A stretch of DNA of 8,146 bases from assembly GCA_027023915.1 (NCBI GenBank), contig JALVUB010000135.1:1-8146 (forward strand). Direction: 5' to 3'. The notes beneath the pieces are model-generated. The model did no database searches. It saw only the letters and a list, made by a program, of their open reading frames with translations, and was not told the DNA's origin. This DNA is from Sedimenticola sp. (GTDB taxonomy: Bacteria > Pseudomonadota > Gammaproteobacteria > Chromatiales > Chromatiaceae). The translations under genes were made by a program, and so were the position numbers. This document shows, one piece after another, positions 5,661-8,146 of this stretch. Position 1 is the stretch's first letter, and each line of letters opens with the position of its first letter.

Positions 5661-5680
5661 GGCTGCTCAGGGGTTGTTTT

Positions 5681-6445
5681 TCAAGCGGCTTTGCTGGCCT
5701 TTCCCTTGTCACCTTCCGGCAGGTAGGTGCGCAGCATGCCTTCGATGACACGGGGGTTCATGCCTTCCTGAATGGCGGAGACGCTTTCCAGAATCATTGA
5801 TTTGTTGATTCTTTCCTCCTTGCTGCGGATCGCCAGCTTGTCGGCGATGGGCAGGGCGATGGCGTTGGCGATGACCGCGCCATAGAAGGTGGTGAGCAGT
5901 GCCACCGCCATGGCCGGCCCCAGCGATTTGGGGTCGTCCATGTTGGACATCATCTGCACCAGCCCGATGAGGGTGCCGATCATCCCCATGGCGGGCGCGA
6001 TGTCGCCAATGGACTTGAAAATGGCCACCCCGTCTTCGTTGCGTTCGATGGTCAGGTTAATGTCCTTGGAGAGCATTTTTCGCACGAATTCCGCGTCATG
6101 ACCGTCCACCAGCAGTTCGATGCCCTTTTTCAGGAAAGGGTTCTCCACCTGCACCTGTTCCAGCCCCAGCAGGCCTTCCTTGCGCGCAATGTTGGCCAGC
6201 TCGATGCTCTGCTCGATGATCTCTTCCGGTTTCTGGGCCTTGTGAATGAAGGCCTTCATGGCCACGCCAAAGGCCCCCAGCGTGTAGGAAAGGGGAAACT
6301 TCATCAAAGTGACCATGAAAGTGCCGCCCACCACGATCATGATGCTGGGAACGTTGATGAATATGCTGAAACTGCCGCCCAGCATGATGGAGACGATGAT
6401 CGCCCCCATGGCGCCGAGGAAACCGATCAAAGTTGCCAGATCCAT
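5681..6445 (-). CDS. pomA: Flagellar motor stator protein PomA/MotA
   Basis: This 254-residue inner-membrane ion channel subunit of the stator pairs with PomB. It has four membrane segments (about 3-21, 28-49, 147-169, 178-202) and a large cytoplasmic loop (50-146). The loop has the charged cluster A-R88-K89-E90 and E96 that contacts the rotor protein FliG. The TM3 entry reads DIAPAMGMIGTLIGLVQMM (D148, P151, T158) and TM4 has T185/T186, the threonines linked with sodium use in Vibrio PomA. The opening MDLATLIGFLG and LLVDGHDAEFVR are also PomA-like, so sodium coupling is likely but unproven. The ATG at 6445 is preceded by GGAGG (6454-6458), 8 bases away, a good site. It is the first gene of the pomA-pomB-PilZ block and starts 76 bases after the upstream cyclase stop. 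Confidence 0.94.
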   Translation of the reverse strand: MDLATLIGFLGAMGAIIVSIMLGGSFSIFINVPSIMIVVGGTFMVTLMKFPLSYTLGAFGVAMKAFIHKAQKPEEIIEQSIELANIARKEGLLGLEQVQVENPFLKKGIELLVDGHDAEFVRKMLSKDINLTIERNEDGVAIFKSIGDIAPAMGMIGTLIGLVQMMSNMDDPKSLGPAMAVALLTTFYGAVIANAIALPIADKLAIRSKEERINKSMILESVSAIQEGMNPRVIEGMLRTYLPEGDKGKASKAA

Positions 6446-6487
6446 TTCATGAACCTCCGGTGATGGCGGATGCCGTGGTCTTCTCTT

Positions 6488-6514
6488 TTATCGACATGGA
6501 GGCCGATTTCTAAA
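6488..6514 (-). promoter_or_regulatory. Possible sigma-28 (FliA) promoter for pomA
   Basis: On the reverse strand GTCGATAA (6488-6495) matches seven of eight bases of the FliA -10 consensus GCCGATAA. The -35 region at the right spacing (6507-6514, TTTAGAAA) is a poor match. The site lies about 43 bases before the pomA start, in the gap after the cyclase gene. It is supported mainly by the -10. Confidence 0.35.
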
Positions 6515-6521
6515 GGCGGGA

Positions 6522-8066
6522 TCAGCAGGCCACGCAGCGGTTGCGGCCCTGGTTCTTGGCTTCGTAAAGGGCCTTGTCGGCGCGTTCGAAAGCGCTTTCC
6601 GGAGAGTCACCCTGGCGGAACTCGCTCAGGCCACAGGAGACGGTGATGGTCACCTTTTTCTCACGGAAGTGAAAACCGCACTGTTCCACCTTTTTGCGAA
6701 GCTTTTCCGCCGCGATCAGTGCCTGTTCGGCATTGGTTTCCGGCATCAGGATCACGATCTCCTCGCCGCCGTAGCGGCCGATGAAATCGGTTTTGCGGAT
6801 GCCGGTCGCCAGCTCCTTGGCGATGATCCGCAGCGCCTTGTCTCCCGCCTTGTGGCCGTAGGTGTCGTTGATCCGCTTGAAATGGTCCACGTCAAAAATG
6901 AGCAGGGAGAGGGGCGAGCCGTAGCGCTGCCAGCGCTCGAACTCCTGGGCCATTCGTTCTTCGTAGGCAAATCGGTTGGGGAGGTTGGTGAGCGCGTCGG
7001 TAAAGGCCTGGTGGCGCTCTTCCCGCACCTGGGTGCGCAGGGTCTGGGTCTCTTCTTCCAGGCTGTTCAACTTGGCCTTGAGGTCGGCCATCTCCTTGTC
7101 TTTCTGCTCCACCAGTTTCTGTTCGATTTGCTGGTGCTCTTCCATGCGCTTGCGGATGGTGTCCACTCTTTGTTCCACCATCTCTTTTAACGCGCCCAGA
7201 TCGGTGGCATCACGGGCGCTTGCCGCCATGTCCCTGGTGTGGGCGTCGATCTCGGCGTCCAGCTCGCGGCGCCTGGCAAACACCTCGTTGGTGCTGTCGT
7301 CTGTCGCCTCCAGCGCGCTTTCAATCTGTGTCAGACGGCTGGTGAGCTGGCCCAGGAATTTTTCCAGCTCCAGCCGCTCGCGCTCCACATGGCCCCTGAT
7401 CTCCTGAATCAGGAGGTTGATCCGCTCCAGGATCTCCGGGATTTTTTCTGTGGTGAGCCCGCCGCCTACCTCTTCCTTCAACGCCTCTATGTCATCTTGC
7501 AGGCTGGGTGGTGGGCAGAGAGTGCCGATCAACTCGAGCAGGCGGTGTTGAACCGCTTTCAAAAATTCCTGAGAACCGGCTTCGCCATTGGCGACGTTCC
7601 CGAACAGCGAGGCCAGCAGTCCCGGCTTGCGGCCAGCCCCCGTTTTTTTTGTGGCCTTCAGGGCTTCTGACAGCAGCGCGGCCGCTTGTTCAAGGGCATC
7701 CAGGGAGTGGAGTTCATTGCGGCTGCCGCCGGCCTCTTCCATCAGGGCCTGCCAGCGGGGCTGAAATTCGGATGGCAGGGGCAGGTTGCCGAAGGCCTTG
7801 ACCAGCAGTTGCGCCGGGTTGCGGACCGGCTTGTTGTCCTCAGCCAGCATCAGGGCGCGGTAGAGGGTTTCCGCGTGGGTTTTCAGGTTGGGGAGCCCGC
7901 GATGGCCGCGCAACTGATCCTGGAGACGCGCCAGGGCAACGTCCAGGCGGCTGTCCCAACCCTGGGCGGCAAAAGTCAGACGCAGCAGTATGTCGCGGAA
8001 ATGTTGGAGATTTTCGTCATCTCCGGCCGGTTCAGCCGGAGCTTCCACTGGCTGATGCAGACTCAT
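6522..8066 (-). CDS. Soluble diguanylate cyclase (GGEEI) with long helical N-terminus
   Basis: This 514-residue protein has no signal peptide or membrane segment and should act in the cytoplasm making cyclic di-GMP. Residues 1-180 form a mainly helical region of unrecognised family; 185-350 are highly charged and heptad-rich, a predicted coiled coil for dimerisation. The GGDEF domain is 352-512: FTDALTNLPNRFAYEE (355-370), metal-binding Asp in IFDVDHFKRINDTYGH (390-405), active loop GGEEI at 433-437 (fifth residue Ile instead of Phe) and I-site RKTD at 424-427, five residues earlier, so activity and product inhibition are both expected. The architecture of helical N-terminus, coiled coil and GGDEF recalls the Pseudomonas DgcP type (about 670 residues), but this one is shorter and I do not assign it. 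The ATG at 8066 has AGGA about 4 bases upstream. The gene lies upstream of, and parallel to, pomA, and has a FliA-type promoter of its own. Confidence 0.9.
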   Translation of the reverse strand: MSLHQPVEAPAEPAGDDENLQHFRDILLRLTFAAQGWDSRLDVALARLQDQLRGHRGLPNLKTHAETLYRALMLAEDNKPVRNPAQLLVKAFGNLPLPSEFQPRWQALMEEAGGSRNELHSLDALEQAAALLSEALKATKKTGAGRKPGLLASLFGNVANGEAGSQEFLKAVQHRLLELIGTLCPPPSLQDDIEALKEEVGGGLTTEKIPEILERINLLIQEIRGHVERERLELEKFLGQLTSRLTQIESALEATDDSTNEVFARRRELDAEIDAHTRDMAASARDATDLGALKEMVEQRVDTIRKRMEEHQQIEQKLVEQKDKEMADLKAKLNSLEEETQTLRTQVREERHQAFTDALTNLPNRFAYEERMAQEFERWQRYGSPLSLLIFDVDHFKRINDTYGHKAGDKALRIIAKELATGIRKTDFIGRYGGEEIVILMPETNAEQALIAAEKLRKKVEQCGFHFREKKVTITVSCGLSEFRQGDSPESAFERADKALYEAKNQGRNRCVAC

Positions 8067-8077
8067 TGGTTCCTACC

Positions 8078-8115
8078 CCGATCCTGTTGAACAAGGTTCC
8101 TGTCATCAGGATCGG
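8078..8115. repeat. 9-bp inverted repeat over the promoter/leader of the soluble cyclase
   Basis: CCGATCCTG (8078-8086) and CAGGATCGG (8107-8115) are perfect reverse complements around 20 bases; inside, GAAC (8089-8092) pairs with GTTC (8096-8099). The right arm covers most of the candidate sigma-28 -10 box and the left arm ends just before the ribosome binding site. It could be an operator or a leader stem. Confidence 0.5.
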
Positions 8116-8135
8116 CCGGCAGGGAAAAAACTTGA
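8109..8135 (-). promoter_or_regulatory. Sigma-28 (FliA) flagellar promoter for the soluble diguanylate cyclase
   Basis: On the reverse strand TCAAGTTT (8128-8135) is followed after exactly 11 bases by GCCGATCC (8109-8116). The enterobacterial FliA consensus is TAAAGTTT-N11-GCCGATAA, so the match is seven of eight and six of eight with correct spacing; TCAAG is also a common Pseudomonas form of the -35. The predicted start of transcription is about 35 bases before the ATG at 8066. This places the cyclase in the late flagellar regulon. Confidence 0.6.
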
Positions 8136-8146
8136 GGGCACCTCGA

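Noticed and set aside
5661..5680. Separate promoter for pomB
   Set aside because: Only 20 bases separate pomA and pomB and no promoter-like boxes are seen; co-transcription is simpler.

Overview
The window (about 8.1 kb, moderately GC-rich) looks like chromosomal DNA of a polarly flagellated gammaproteobacterium. The main clues are a FleQ/FlrA-type flagellar master regulator and a PomA/PomB-type motor stator pair that closely resembles the sodium-driven stators of Vibrio and Pseudomonas relatives. The species cannot be named from the sequence alone.

Layout. Positions 2-523 (+) hold the 3' part of a small protein resembling DUF2285/RovC-like DNA-binding regulators; it enters from outside the window. 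It is followed 17 bases later by a membrane-bound GGDEF diguanylate cyclase (541-1683, +). A TetR-family repressor (about 1668-2261, -) runs towards it and overlaps its 3' end by 16 bases. A long gap (about 2300-2770) separates the TetR gene from the divergent fleQ gene (2771-4192, +). This gap carries a candidate promoter and then a roughly 158-bp element with imperfect terminal inverted repeats, packed with stem-loops (2592-2749), ending just before the fleQ ribosome binding site. fleQ meets, stop codon to stop codon, a three-gene leftward block: pomA (5681-6445), pomB (4803-5660) and an atypical PilZ protein (4193-4810) whose start codon overlaps the pomB stop. Upstream of pomA, also leftward, is a second, soluble diguanylate cyclase with a long helical N-terminus (6522-8066). 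It is preceded by a strong match to a flagellar sigma-28 (FliA) promoter.

How the parts fit. Two enzymes predicted to make cyclic di-GMP, a PilZ protein of a family that includes cyclic di-GMP receptors, a FleQ-type regulator whose relatives bind cyclic di-GMP, and the stator itself lie within 7.6 kb. The inferred picture is a compact motility-control locus: FleQ drives the flagellar cascade, sigma-28 then switches on the late diguanylate cyclase and probably the stator-PilZ genes, and cyclic di-GMP feeds back on both FleQ and the motor. The families are seen in the sequence; the circuit is inference. The least explained part is the hairpin-rich inverted-repeat element in the fleQ leader.
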